Positions 27,270 to 40,110 of a stretch of DNA of 64,000 bases are shown one piece after another; positions within the stretch are counted from its first letter, which is position 1, and the number at the start of each line of letters is the position of its first letter. Under the pieces are notes generated by a model. The model saw only the letters and a list, made by a program, of their open reading frames with translations. It was not told the DNA's origin and searched no databases. Source of the DNA: Chaunax sp. Z400 (taxonomy: Eukaryota; Chordata; Actinopteri; Lophiiformes; Chaunacidae). A program made the translations under genes and the position numbers. Where the stretch lies: positions 2,660,046 through 2,724,045 of the forward strand of contig CM075187.1 in assembly GCA_037577475.1 (NCBI GenBank). Reading direction: 5' to 3'.

Positions 27270-27500
27270 GGGTGGAGCCAGCTGACATTGGGTGAGAAGC
27301 AGGGTACACCCTGGACAAGTCGCCAGTTCATCACCCACACCTAGGGTCAATTTAGAGTCACCAGTTCACCTCTACTGCATGTTATTGGTGGTGGGAGGAG
27401 AACCTGGAGAGAACCCACTCAGACACGGGGAGAACATGACAACTACACACAGAAAGGTCCCAGGTCCTCGGGTGGATTTGAACCCAGAACCTTCTGTTGC
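27270..27500 (+). repeat. Dispersed teleost repeat (LINE-tail-like)
   Basis: Motifs in order: GGGTACACCCTGGACAAGTC, GCCAGTTCATCACC, GGGTCAATTTAGAGTCACCA, CGGGGAGAACATGACAACTA, CACACAGAAAGGTCCCAGG and TTTGAACCCAGAACC. I recognise this series as a very common fish repeat. Its class is uncertain, possibly a non-LTR retrotransposon 3' end. The open frame across it is incidental. Confidence 0.6.
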
Positions 27501-28529
27501 TCAAACACCACAAAATAGATGAAATTCTACCTTTGTCAGTAGTTTTAATCGTCAGGGTTCAAATGATCAGTTAAATCAAATAGAAAAAGCTTAGGATATT
27601 TTTCTTTTTGATTTGGTTAGCTCTTATTGATCAGTGTTTAAAAGGAGACATGAGTCAAGGGTCACCAACGACAGAAAACATAATATTTGTGAGACAACTC
27701 CTCATATTCAAAATCAAATGGTTGCAAAAGTAGTGAACGTATGCATGACATCTAGCTCTGGAGAACGGCAAACATTTGGTTTCACAATCTGCTTGAGAAA
27801 AGTGTGTGATTTAACAAAGCATCCCGGCTTTCCGTAAGCAAAAGAGACGTGACGCACAACTCAGGAGCATCTGGTGTGACGTTTCACATGCGTGTCGAGC
27901 AGCGCTTTGTAAACAACTAAATAACATGGCAACAACAATCACTTATCCTCCCGGATCTCGTCGCCCTAATCTGAAGACATTTTAGGTTGATTTTCTTCGT
28001 TAGTCAACTGCTAAATGCAACTAGCTGTGGATGACACAGCCCCGCCCTGTCCTACCGCCCCACCTGTAGGCTGTGGACATAACAGTGTCCGTCTGTGGTA
28101 ACACCATAGAAGTGTTTCATAACTATCATTTGATTTATGCTTTGTTCGGCTATAACTAATCAAAGCTCAGGTTCAGTCTAATTATTAAGACAAAGGGAAC
28201 AGGATTAGGGACAACTGCCCGTAATTTGGGACTCTCCGGAACTTGTTAGGTCACCCTATGAACGTAGTACAAATAAAGCCTTTTCTGCTCTAGACTGTTG
28301 TATATGTTGCAATAGTATGCATTACCTGTCTTAAAGTATTTTATATATTATACAACTGGAAAAAAATATCTTTTTTAATATGTTTTCTGTACGCCCCAGT
28401 TTAAAATTCAATAAATGTGACATTTACGGGTTTTTATTTCCTATATACGTACTCAATGTTTGCAAAACAAATTACATGTATCTTTGCTCAAAGCTGTAGA
28501 GCCAACGACAAACGAGGAATGACTGGTGA

Positions 28530-28640
28530 AGTGTATATACATCTTACTGAATAAGGAAATGTGCATCTCCGGGGCCCCTCTGTGTAAAATGTGGCCCCTT
28601 TATGGCCCCTGATTCAGAAAAATCCTATATCCGCCACTGT
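28530..28640 (+). mobile_element. Possible hAT element 3' end
   Basis: The stretch GGGGCCCCTCTGTGTAAAAT, GTGGCCCCTTTATGGCCCCT and ATCCTATATCCGCCACTG ends with the reverse complement of CAGTGGCGGAT, a terminus typical of fish hAT-type elements. I could not find the matching left terminus. Confidence 0.35.
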
Positions 28641-29800
28641 TCTGCGGTCAGCTCACAATATTATTCCCAGACATTTCATATTTGGACAAACGCTTCCATG
28701 TTGGGTCAAATCATGATGAACCGCCTCGGCTTCCATCTCTGAAAACAGCAGATAAGTCCAACGCTGGACGTGCTTCTTGTTTTATAGCTCTGTTGCCCTT
28801 CATGCTGTACTTTTTCCTCACTGCTTTTCCTCGTCCCTCAACATGCTTACTTCAATAATGCAGGGCAGCACTGGCTGTGTGATAAAACCTCCTTTTAAAG
28901 CCTGTGTTAGTTCCAGACAGGCTATAAAAAAAAATACAACCTGACAGAGAAATGCCATACGTGGACTGCCTTTGGATCAACTGGTGAAAAAGCTTCGTCG
29001 TTCTTCTGGGCTAAAATTAGCCGTCCTACACATTACATATAGATGACATCACTTTAAACTTCATGTTAGCTCCATAATATCTAATTACTTCTCATGATAA
29101 TCTGCGAGAGGTTCTCTGAAAAATGCATAAAACCTGCATGAAACCAGGCAGCAGTGTTAATCAAATGCAGCCCAGCAGAGCAAAGACCAACTTGGCAGCT
29201 GCTTGTTTGCACTGAACTCAGGCTAGTTTGTGTTTCCTCACATCAAGACCTCCATCATGCCTCTGCGGATCGCTCTGCTGGATCGATTTCTGAGCCCAAA
29301 AAAGTTAAAATCTAAAGGATACAAACAGTCGGTGACATCTATGCCCACAAAATGCACCTCATTCACATCCGTACTACTCTTTACCTATGTATACTATACT
29401 GCACTGCTGTAGAAAAAAGGCTGCTGGGCTTTTAATGAATCCAAATACAACCAGCATATCAGCCTCCATCCACTGCCCATCACCTATAACACAGTCAATT
29501 ATCTGCCTCCCGCCTACACATATGAACTCTTCAGCCCATTGCACACCAGTATGTTCCCTCGGGTACGTCAGGAAGTAAACTAACTATTACTGGATTAAAC
29601 TTCATTCCCTGTGTTCTCTTTATTTTCCTGTTTTGTCTTGTATTACAGTGTATTTTATGACATTTTGTAACCTCTAAATAAATAAGTCTAAAGCCTAGCA
29701 GCTGCTTTGGCACAATGATGCTTTGAGCTAATGCTATTTTCCAGAGAGCACTAACTTGTTTTGTCCGGCCGCTTTACGTTAAAATGATCAGAACTTTTGG

Positions 29801-29987
29801 GGGCCCGTTTAGCTCAGTCAGTAGAGCGTGTGCCCCATATATGGAGGCTACAGTCCCGTAGCTGCCGGCGAGGGTTTGATTCCACCTGTAGAACCTTTGC
29901 CTCATGTCTTTTCTATGACTCTCTCTCTCCAGCATTTCCTGTTACCTGTCAATCAATTTAAAGGCGAAATGCCCAGAAAAAAAAAAC
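29801..29987 (+). mobile_element. tRNA-derived SINE
   Basis: The head is tRNA-like: TTTAGCTCAGTCAGTAGAGC gives the A box (about 29,809-29,827) and GGTTTGATTCC at 29,873-29,883 the B box. A non-tRNA body follows (CTTTGCCTCATGTCTTTTCT, CAATCAATTTAAAGGCGAAA) and it ends in an A10 tail after GCCCAG. The anticodon arm region does not fold as a real tRNA, and the tail marks a retroposed SINE. I recognise the family as a common teleost SINE but do not assign its name. Confidence 0.75.
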
Positions 29988-32900
29988 TTCGAGAAAATAT
30001 CTGAACTTCTCCAAAAAGTAAAGTCATGGTACTAGCATGGCTAATACAAGTTATTATGATGTAACTAATCCAAATTCTAATTCTGAGCAGGTGGCTTCAG
30101 GTGAATTCAGCTTCGCATTAACATCCTTATACAATTTAATTCTCCATTTGGATTAAACTGCAATATATTTTAGCCTAGCCCTTCATTATCATCGGGTCAT
30201 TCTGCCTCTGCTCGGTGTGTCTCCTTCTAATTTGTGTGAAATTGAGGGCCTCTGGGTTAAGAGGAGAATCTGCAGGAGCAGATAGCAGCTCGGAACAAGC
30301 TGTGGCTGGATGTGTTAACCCGCCAGCGTTGGCCCTCCTGGCCCACGAGACACCGCTGTGCACCACGGGGCCAATGGCTCGCTATAGCCACACTGTTGTG
30401 ACTGCATAAATCTAATCCTCCCTCGTCATCAGCTCACTGCTGCATAGCATGCGAGAAACAAAGCAGCATGGACACTGCTGGCTGCTGAAAACTGAGCTCT
30501 GCTGAACAGTAAAGGCAAGATGACAGGGTGGAAACATCACTGCTGCACATGTCGGCGAAAATCATGGCTGAATCAACAGCAGGACAGCGATGAGGCGATC
30601 TGCTTACAGGACGCTCTGTGAATTCATTTGAGGGAGTTAATCAAGTTAGAGCCAATCCTGCAGGACTGACTTGGACTCTGATTGGACTCTGAGGTGACCC
30701 TGACTCTCACACTGATTAGGAAGTGGTGATTGTGTCAAGACTGATTGGTACATTGTATTTTCAGAGCTATTGACATAAATAAAGCGAGTATTTGTTCCAT
30801 TCGCCAGAGTCTTTTGTCATTTTATTTATGTCCACCAGACTGAAGGGACTCAATTCCCATTTTTTTTTTGCTTTAATGTGACACAAATTTGATCTTTTCA
30901 GGGCTATGTGAACACAAAAATCCAATTTTCTCAAATCAGATTTGAGTCCACTTCCATATGTGGTCCTAGATCAGGTACATATCCGATTCGTGGCCATGAG
31001 ACATGAATGAAAACAGAATTCATGTGGCTCTTCACATATATACACATGCAGCGTAGCAAAACAAAACAACCAGAGAGCAGAGATGACAGCAACAAATCAG
31101 ATGAAGCGTTTGCTGTTGACCCCGCCTCCAAAGTCTCACTTTCTTAAACTTCACCACAAGCATTGACCGTGCAACCGAGGGAGCGTGTTGTGTATTTGCA
31201 AGCATGCAGGGAGGCCTCCATGCAATGCAGAGCAGAAATGAGAGGATGCTTCAATACTCATGGTTTCCATTGAGAAATGTTCCCTCGCCATCAGGGTTTA
31301 TTGTTCTGTGTGCTCATATCGTGTCCACGCGTGGTTTTTATGTCTGACTTTTCAGAGTAATTAAACACCATAAAAACATCCCCATACACAATGCTAAACA
31401 AAGTGCGAAAGATAATCCTGGATCTGCACAAAATGTAATGGGTTCTTTCCTGGCCGACGCCCCATCCTTCCATCAAGTTTGGTGGAACTCAGCCCAGAAC
31501 TTTTTTCATAATCCTGCAACCAACCCAACCGACATCAAACGGACACAGGTGAGAACAGAACCTTCAGAGTGAATGTTGGACCTGGACTTCTAATGAACGC
31601 TAATGTTGCTCCATGTCTGCTGGATGTAAGGCAGCCATTTGTCGTTTTCACTTTATAGGCTGCTAATATGGCAGCATTGTGTTTCCACCCCCCCCCCCTC
31701 GAGTGCCCCCAATCAATTAATGCAGATTTAAAGAATTATGAGCTAGATATATATTTTACAGCTGAAAAATAAAAATTGTCAGCGCTCTTTGATTTTTATT
31801 ATCATTTTATAATTTATTGGCCTTCGCATACATCAATGCCAATAAATCTGCAATAAGATATCAGCCAGGATGTCGACCCAAACGATTTATCATCCAGGTT
31901 CTGATTAAGATTACAGCACTGCAGCAGGTGAACTTAACTCTAATGCTCTCTCATCATGTTTTAAAAATACAGTAAGGGACAAGGCTTATGTGTAATGTTT
32001 ATTGACGAAATATAATCTTAATGCATGTTTTCCTTCCACTAAATATATCCAATAATTAAGCTCTGGAGAGAATATTTTTAATAAAACATCTACTTTTCTT
32101 GATTTGATGCTGACGTGTCATATTTTTACCTGGAAATCAACATTATTAAAGAAATATTAATGAATAAAGAGACTGCTAATAGAGACAAGGACATGTACGC
32201 TTGATCATTCAGAATAAGAGCAGAAACACAAATGTCAGTCAACGTCAGCCACCAGCTGAGTTTTAAACTGTGACATCATGCTGACAGGAAGCCCAGAGCT
32301 GCTGCACTGGCAATGAATAAATTGACTGCAAACAGTGATTTCTTTCTCTATTCAAAATAAGTTTTACATTAGGCTAATGCACTTTGATTCACATTATAAA
32401 AAAAGTGCTGTGTAAGAGGCACCTTTGCAGCAAAGCGTAATTCATTCTTCATGCAGCTGTGCGTTTGTTTGCCGTCACAGACGAGAGGCCACGACAAACT
32501 CTCCGCTACTGTTCCAGCTGCAGCGGACAATAGAGATTGTTCACAAATGGAGTGGACTGCTCAGAGATAAAACTAATATATTTTCAGATTAAAATTCAGT
32601 GGTCGCTTTCAGGCTGCTGCTCAGTATTCTGATGCACGAGCACACCTCACTGAATCAAAAGAGAGACGCACGGCTACACCCGTTTTAACGTAATCTCCAC
32701 AATCAATCAGCCGCACCACAAAGAAGCCAATGGGCCTTGACAATATGTACCTGTCAGATCATTGCCTCTAATGCATTCAGCTCTGATGCCTCTGATTGAC
32801 ATCGACAGCAGCCGCACGCTCTCTCAGATGTAGTGACAGCCTTTTGTCCGGCCACCTGTCTGCGATTATTCAAATCAAGACTGCAGAACCAATCAGAGTT

Positions 32901-33675
32901 AAGGATTCATCTCCGCTGACAGCCAAGGAGGCAAGATGAGGAGCGGCATTCAAAAAAAGCTTCGAGGAGCACTTCAAAAGACTGACGATACCTGTGATCC
33001 AGAATCACTAACACTTTGTATGGAGGCCACATCTAAAGTGCATTATGGTGGCATTCATCAGTGCTTTACGGCTACACTCATAATGCTCTCAACAGTCGTA
33101 AAACTTTATAGATGTGACTTAAAATGAATGACAGCTTCATGCGTCTTATGGATTCTATTGGGGTTTATGATATATTTTGACTACCTGCACTCACCTTGTC
33201 ATTACCATTGCATGTGTTAAATAAAGTGGAGTACATGCTGATGCATTTATAACCAGAGCACATACGTCAACACCATAATCTGACCCATGGGAAAATCACT
33301 TCCAGGCCTTCAAAACAAAATCCTGGAACAACAGCAGGGATCTGAAAGAGGAAACAGGCCAGTGTGTACGTTTGTATCACTGTGAGGAGATCATCAGTTG
33401 CATAGAAACCGCTACGGTGATGTCACCATGGGGGCTTATTGGATCTGACCGAGAACCTGAGGAGGAACCGTGGTAGAACCGAAACATTTGACTTTAAATG
33501 GGATCATAATTTATAACAGAACATCATGCTGTGTAGAAAAAGACTTGAAACTAGTGACTGAAACCATAAATCTGTTAGGAAACTGTTTACTGACATAAAA
33601 AGAAACCAAGTGAGAAGTAAGGTCATTTTCTCATAAGTTTACACACAATGGACTTCTTTTTTGCAACCAGTGGAG

Positions 33676-33689
33676 TCGCCCCCTGCTGG
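33676..33689 (-). promoter_or_regulatory. CTCF-like motif
   Basis: The minus strand reads CCAGCAGGGGGCGA. This matches the CTCF core consensus (CCASYAGRKGGCRS) except for the last base. It lies in a short stretch (GTGGAGTCGCCCCCTG, then AATGCAGGTTTGAGG) that I know as part of a dispersed fish repeat, so it may be repeat-borne. Binding is inferred only. Confidence 0.4.
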
Positions 33690-34554
33690 CCATTAAAAGA
33701 ATGCAGGTTTGAGGCCCTTCTTTGGTTTGTTGTTTCAAACAGAGGCTCCATTCTAACATTTTTAGTTGTTTTTTTAATCTGAATAAAGCATCACATCTGT
33801 GCGTTGTAGAGAATAGTCAGTGCCCCTTTAAACTGTGTCTTTAGATTAGGGATCAATCAACACTGGATATTAAACTGCAACATAATAGCAATAGGTTGGA
33901 GAAGATAGTCAATTAATGACCTCATCTTTCTTTATTAGAAACTGCTGAACCGAACATCTAGCTCAGAGTAATGAATACTTCATATAGAAAATCTTAAACT
34001 AAACATCCAACTAAAAGTAATTCAACTAGACTAAAAAAATAGGTGAGAATGATTTTTATTGTTTGATCTATAATTTTCCCTCATAGTCAGTGATTCCAGT
34101 TAACAAGCTGACCTGCTACTGGTGTCAAAAGTGTCAAAGAGATGAACAGTTGTGGAGCACAAACGTCACCTGATTGGCTGCAGCATGTTGCAGCTGTGCA
34201 TCTGCATGGTGTCATATGTTTTAACGACATCGCACAAACAACTTCACACTCAACGCTGCACTTCTTTGGGTCCCAACCAAAAGTGTGAGGCTTCAAGATT
34301 CCTCTCTTCATAGTCCGACGTCTGAGCAGTAAGTATGGGCGGAGTTATGACAGGGAGTTTCTTTGCAACCTTAAAATATCAAATTGGCTGAAATTGTTCT
34401 TTATAGTTACCATGTAATTACATTTGTATTAAAGCCCACTGGGCAAAGAAGGAAATATCAAGGGCTGTGTTTGAGAGCTGAAACCATTAATAATGAACTG
34501 CATCCCAAAGTCTTTAGTCTTTTCTGAGTTTCTGTGTTGCAGAAACATTACGTC

Positions 34555-34940
34555 ATTCAGTATAAAGTCTGCATTTGATCCAGCCCTAATGTGACCACAG
34601 GATATATTCACTTCAAGTGGCAGTCGAGTCGACCAGAGAGCTGCAGCTATGGCTTTTAGGATCCTCGGAATTATCATGGAACGCCACCAGGAAGTCAATG
34701 TTGACCCTTTTTCCAGTGAAATATTTACATATTTATTCACAAATATTACATCCGATTGGTAGACTGAGTTATACTCAGGCATTCATGGTTCCCAGAATCC
34801 AGCTGACTTTGGTGATCACCTGACTTTCAGTCTAGTCCAGTGATCAGAATGTGATTCTGACGTATCTCAACAGCTACTGGATGATTTTGATGATGATGTG
34901 GGATTATATATGTTAACACAGATATAATCTGAGCCCCTAC
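34555..34940 (+). repeat. Dispersed repeat, 'CTCAACAACTATTG' family, rearranged copy
   Basis: GCATTCATGGTTCCCAGAAT, GACTTTGGTGATCACCTGAC and ATCTCAACAGCTACTGGATG belong to the same family as 20,605-21,020. They are interrupted by unrelated sequence. Confidence 0.5.
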
Positions 34941-34969
34941 AGGCAGGACCTGCAGCGCCTTCAGTTATG

Positions 34970-35260
34970 CCCCGCTGTTCTTTAGAAATGGGACAAAGGC
35001 AGAATGGGATGGCAGGGAAGGTAGCAACAGCGCCGAATGGGACGCATGAGCCATCAAGGCGGTAGGACGGGACGGGGATGCGACATTTTGATCATGTTTT
35101 ATGTGTGCAACCCACAACCGGAAGATTTAAGGCACAGCTCAAAGCAGTTAGCAGCTAAGACAAAGAAGAAAAAAATCAATCCGTGTTAGCATTTAGCTCA
35201 AAGCACTGCTGGGCCTTATGAAACAGCTAGCATGGCTGTCGACTCTTAAGGCCCATTTAT
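34970..35260 (+). repeat. Composite dispersed repeat copy
   Basis: The left part (GATGGCAGGGAAGGTAGCAA, CTCAAAGCAGTTAGCAGCTA) resembles 47,390-47,530 (CAGTTAGCTGCTAACTCAAA). The right part (GTTAGCATTTAGCTCAAAGC, CTAGCATGGCTGTCGACTCT) is the tail of the 'CTCAACAACTATTG' family. Confidence 0.45.
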
Positions 35261-35600
35261 TCTCTACGTTAAAAGATGCGTACGGATACGGACGGAGTCT
35301 TCCCTACATACTCTGCGTTTATTTCGTACGTATTTGGGCACATTTTCAGAGAGCTTACGGATACGGACGAAATGGAGCGACGCCACCGGAAACGGTCGGG
35401 GGGGGGCGGTGAAGCTACAGTTCAAGGTAAGGTACGACAAATGTGTACAGAAACAATCAGGAAGTTTTTTTGTTTTGTTGGCCATTTTTGTTGTTGTGGA
35501 AACGTTTGACTCTTCACTGCCCTCTTGTGGTTGTATTGATGCCAAAGTGAAAAGACACATGGAAGTTTGTGGGCGTAGATGGACATATATATCATAGACA
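35260..35600 (+). repeat. MITE-like repeat with CpG-rich head
   Basis: The head has a repeated GCGTACGGATACGGACGG motif (35,278 and again near 35,355). The tail contains GAAACGTTTGACTCTTCACT and GCCCTCTTGTGGTTGTATTG. The tail is homologous, in inverted orientation, to 47,640-47,760. Short frames on both strands here are incidental. Confidence 0.5.
35517..35530 (-). promoter_or_regulatory. CTCF-like motif inside a repeat
   Basis: The minus strand reads CCACAAGAGGGCAG, one mismatch to the CTCF core consensus. The same 14-mer occurs on the plus strand at 47,698-47,711, in the homologous part of another copy of the repeat. Confidence 0.4.
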
Positions 35601-36589
35601 TACATATCTATTACTGAGCCTTTATTCATCCTCACAAGACATGTTTTCTCAAATTATGAGCTCTAAATCTGATACTCTGCAAATCTAAATTGCAGCTTCA
35701 CAACTATGATTTTTTTTTTTTTTTATACCATAACTATGACTTAACAGTAGATTTATGGGGAGGTTGTCCAGGTCCAGACACAACCATCCCCTGATGAGAG
35801 AAATACTGCATCAGCATGTTTGACGATTATTACAAAGACACACACACACACACACATTAAAGCTTTTACACAAATTTCCTCCATTCACCTTCATCATGAA
35901 AGTTGATTAAATTGAATGTGGGATCACGGCAGTTATAAAAAGGTAATTAACACGGGGCAGATGCGCTTTGTAGAAATATTATAGGACATTAAACTCATGA
36001 TATATGAATTAATGGGAGTAAAAAACCCTCTCCTGACTCTGTGATTGGAAAGCTACAGCCTCCCACACACACTTTAAGTAAAAGGAAACGGTAGGACAGA
36101 ATCTGCCTCCTCACTCCGTTTCATAAAATGGACATTAAATAAACAAAAGGTGCCCAGTTTGAGACGCAAACCTGAGGCGTAAAACGTTTGTGATGGTTGG
36201 TGATTACAGAGCAGAGAAGTTGAAACACGGCTAACACTATGATTTTCTCCTCCTTTCTCCCTCTGTGAGGAGAAAACACCTGAACCAGAGAGAAGGGAAT
36301 AATCTGCCTCTTTCTATCAGTGTCCCCCTGAGGTGCACCTCAGGGTGCTTCACAGCAACGCTGGAAGATAGCCTCAATAAAAATAACACTGGTTCCTTCT
36401 GTTCTTTTAACGCCCTCTGATCTGCAAATAAACACCAGAAAATGAGCAAAGCTGCAAAATGACTGATGAATAATAAACACAGACACTGATTTAAAGCTTA
36501 ATACGCTGGTGTTTCTTCTTCTGTGGATAACGAAGACTAGACGCTACAAACACATACTATTTATGATTAATGGTCCTTTTGACTGTTAC

Positions 36590-36920
36590 CTTCAGCAAAG
36601 GTTATGTTTTCAACCATGTTTGTTTGGTTGTTTGTTTGTTTGTTTGTCAGCAGGATTACACAAAAACTACAGAAGAGATTTCCACACAACTTGCTGAAAG
36701 GATGGAGAATGAATTAGACAGGAAGCCATGAGGAGGATCCAGATCTGGGGAATGTAAGACGTGTAGGATTGTTCAGCTTTGGCAGAGGTATGTGTGTGTT
36801 TTGATTCAGTCCAACACTGTGCTGCTATCAGACATGATGGCTTAGTTTGTGGTCCAGGTGTGATGGAGTGTGACGTCTCTACATCTAGGCTCCGCCAAGC
36901 AATTGTTACCTTCAAGGCCA
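36590..36920 (+). repeat. Dispersed repeat, 'CAGGATTACACAAAAACTAC' family copy
   Basis: A (GTTT)n run precedes CAGCAGGATTACACAAAAAC, GATTTCCACACAACTTGCTG and AAGGATGGAGAATGAATTAG. It ends near CTCCGCCAAGCAATTGTTAC. This is one of the best preserved members of the family also seen at 4,320, 47,870 and 59,930. Confidence 0.6.
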
Positions 36921-37494
36921 ACATTTTTTTGGTGCAAATCCTAGTTATTTTTTTATTATCATAGCAAATTATTTATATTCTTAGGATCTGTTTTGATTTT
37001 TTACATCAGACACTCAGGATTTACTATTGTACCAAACTTCTATAGCCTTCTAAATACAGGGAATAAACATAACCAGTATAGACATTTATAATTTATGCTA
37101 TTAATGAAGAGTATCATCATACTATCAACATGTAAATGTGTATAAAGAACCAGAGTATATTCAGTGTAAAGTTGTAGATAAACTGTCTAAAGTGTATTCC
37201 ATGCCTTTCCTTGTCACTGGTTCCTATGTCACACCTTTCCTGCTTTCTCTGCTATTTTTCTATGAAAATATTAAAATGTCTCATTTGATTAATAAAATAG
37301 ACATTTTAAAGATACTTTAGAAAAAGTTACAAACTTTTACCATTTCAGGAACAACACTGTCCCGGTATTTGAAAAAACATTTTTTTTAAATGGACATTAA
37401 TTTTCTGTACCTACGTCAGAATGAGGTTCTTTGCTCTTTTTCATGTAGACGAAAATGTAGCTAGAAATCTGATGTCTTGATATGTTTTAGAACT

Positions 37495-37785
37495 CATTGA
37501 GACCTATTAATAATACTACTACTTTTTTTAGTGCCATCGGTTCCAAGCGAGCCGAGCTGGAACTAAAAAGGTCACAGAAACGTTACAGACCACTGATTGG
37601 TCGAAGCCCGGCACGCAAAGACGAGAGATGTGTGTCGCGTTGAAGATTACGCCACATGCGGCGCCCATCTGCCCTGAGGAAGTACGAACCCATGATGGAA
37701 AACGACCTGCAGAAAGGTCCCCGATACCAAGCCGGGTCCAGTAGAGACGAACTACGCAGTGGAAATGTGGCTTACGGCTGCTTTC
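37495..37785 (+). mobile_element. hAT-like MITE copy
   Basis: It includes GTGCCATCGGTTCCAAGCGA, GCCGAGCTGGAACTAAAAAG, ACGTTACAGACCACTGATTG and an end with CTACGCAGTGGAAATGTGGC. The end matches 9,249-9,270. It has no transposase frame and is non-autonomous. Confidence 0.5.
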
Positions 37786-39369
37786 CTTAAAAACACACCA
37801 GCTTCAACCACTCAGTATGACACCTCCCTCTACTTCCTGCCCCTTGCTCAAAGGACACGAGTCAGACGGCTTAAAGGACTGCCAGGGGCAAAACAAGAGG
37901 AGCTCAGGACCACAGCGGTGGATCTCTCTGAAGACAGGGTTAATAAAACGCTAGAGGTCCAAAAACAAAAAATAAAAAAATAAGCCGACGGGGATGTAAA
38001 GAGGACAGACGTCGTGGAGACGGAATGGGCCATGAAGCTTAGTATTTAAAGATGTAGACTGAAGGCCATCCTTTACTTGATCCCCTTTCGGATCTTGTTA
38101 AACTCTGGGATGAGGAGGAGGGAGAGGAGTGGATATTCCTCTCAGGAACCCCAGCGAGGCGTCTCATTGGAACACACCTAGCGGCTTCGGTTAATAGAGA
38201 GGACAGAGTTATTAAAATATAAGACCAATTCTCTGAGAACACAAAGAGAGAAAAAAAGACTTTAGATCTGCAGCAGAATACCAGAAGATTTCCCCCTAAT
38301 TATGTCTTCATTATGCTGTGTCGGCATTTTTTTTTCTAGCATGGATCTGATCCTCTCATTTCCTGGAGTGCCTTATCAATTTTCATCACTATTCACAGTG
38401 AGAAGCTGTACGCTGCAGCTATATAGTACACAATGCTCAATTAGTATCACACTGTGTGTTACTGAGAAGGCCTTGGCATATGGCAAACATCATTACGGTA
38501 CACTTGGAGCCAGTGAGTCAGCACTCATAATAGACACACTGTCAAATAAGAGCGCTCCGAGGAAGGATCGGCATCAAGGTGCAGTCGTGAGATGCAGTTT
38601 GAGAGCGTTTAGCATTGACTTTCTGGAAACGCCTGACCTTCAATCCTGTAGGGAAACAGTGTGCCTGTTGTTCTCTTTTTATTATAACTGATACATGAAT
38701 ACAATCAGATGACGAGTGTTTGTCTCGGGGTAAAACAAAGTAAGGTCACCGAATAAGAACCATGTTTTTCATTTCTGCTGGAGGACGGCTGCAAACCTGA
38801 ACACATCTCAAATATAAAACATCTGTTTGATAAGAAAGACAGCTTCTGAATAAATATTCACAATAGCGAGACAGGATTTTTTTTTTTTCTGGGTAGAATT
38901 TGAAACCCTTTTCCCATAAGACAGAAGGGATTCATTAGCCAGACCGCTAGCTGCCCTCAGACAGCCTGTCTGCAGAGCAGCCATGGTAAACGCTGCTTTC
39001 CTTCTGGTGGCACTGAATGACTGATGCAACGTCATGCGTGGAGAAAATCTGCATTATTATTGTTTCTGCAGGAACACAGATAGAAAAAAACAGTTTGTTA
39101 TGCTGTGATTTCAGCTCTGAAGAGGAGAGGAGCTGCATGGACATCCAGGAGTTTGGAGAATCAGCACCAACTCTGCTGTCATGCAGGGGGCCCAATGATG
39201 GGAAAGGGCACATGAGGCTTGGGGGGGGGAAAGTAAAATAAAATTCACAGGAAGATTTTTTTAAAACAACTCCTGCTACATTTGGATGTTTTTTTTGTTC
39301 TTTTATGGTGTCTGGATTTAGAGTGAAGTGAAATATCTGTGTCCAAACATGTTGTGTTGTTGTCATGTG

Positions 39370-40110
39370 CTGCATCTCAAATTGCGTACTTCCATTAGTA
39401 TGCACTTACTTGCACAGTGCGTGAGTTTCAACAGTGTAGAGTCTTAAATCAGACACTGCTGCAGTGAACTTACCGGAAATAACGGTGCAATATTTGACCC
39501 CCAATATCAGCCCGCTTTCAAAAATATCTGCCGGTTTAATGCGCTCCCCGTTTCATGTGAAATGATACTTCGTTAGTTGTGGCTGAAATGAGTTTCTTTC
39601 GTAGGGGTGGCTGGGCTCAGCCTTACAGATAAAGGTGAGGAGCTCAGACATCCGGAGGGAGTTCAGAGCAGCTGCTCCTTCACGTCGAAAGGAGCCAGTT
39701 GAGGTGGTTTGGGCATCTGATCGGGATGCCTCCAGGGCGCCTGTCTTTGGAGGTTTTCCTGGAGGATGACATATCTTGTGTGGCCTGGGAACGCCTCGGG
39801 TATGTTTGGAATACTCCTTCTTGGCCTGCTGCCACAACAACCCAACACCAGGTAAGCAGAGGAAAAAGGATGGATGGATGAAATTCTCTTAAGCCCCTCC
39901 CCTTTCCGCTACGTAGCCAAGATGCAACCACTGAGGGTGGACAATTGGGCCGTTTTTGAGCGTGCCATCCGGGTCATCATAGTATACTGCATTTTGGACA
40001 GGCCTGCACAACATATCGCTTCAGCAACTCGCTGCCCCTCAGGTCACAATCTCCCTGAAGAGTCTGAGCGCCAACGACTTCCTGCCACTTAATTATGACG
40101 ATAGACAATT
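39370..40110 (+). repeat. MITE-like repeat split by a LINE
   Basis: The left half (39,370-39,595) contains ATCTCAAATTGCGTACTTCC and TACCGGAAATAACGG. The right half (39,885-40,110) contains AAGCCCCTCCCCTTTC, CTACGTAGCCAAGATG, GTGCCATCCGGGT and GTATACTGCATTTT. The halves correspond, in order, to the reverse complement of 11,745-12,165, where they are contiguous. Confidence 0.5.
39600..39880 (+). mobile_element. Non-LTR retrotransposon 3' end (RTE/Rex-like)
   Basis: Diagnostic segments: GGGGTGGCTGGGCTCAGCCT, TCAGACATCCGGAGGGAGTT, CGTCGAAAGGAGCCAGTTGA, GGTGGTTTGGGCATCTGATC, GGGATGCCTCCAGGGCGCCT and TGGCCTGGGAACGCCTCGG. It ends in GGATGGATGGATG. This is the well-known 3' end of a fish LINE with a GATG-type tail. 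The clade (RTE versus Rex) is from memory. The copy is 5'-truncated and lies inside another repeat. Confidence 0.7.

Noticed and set aside
29801..29884. A functional tRNA gene
   Set aside because: A and B boxes are present, but the middle does not form an anticodon arm of normal length, and a non-tRNA body with an A-tail follows. This is a SINE head.
38947..39405. 152-codon minus-strand frame in tmem132 intron 1
   Set aside because: It resembles no family I know and runs into the MITE-like repeat at 39,370; likely chance.
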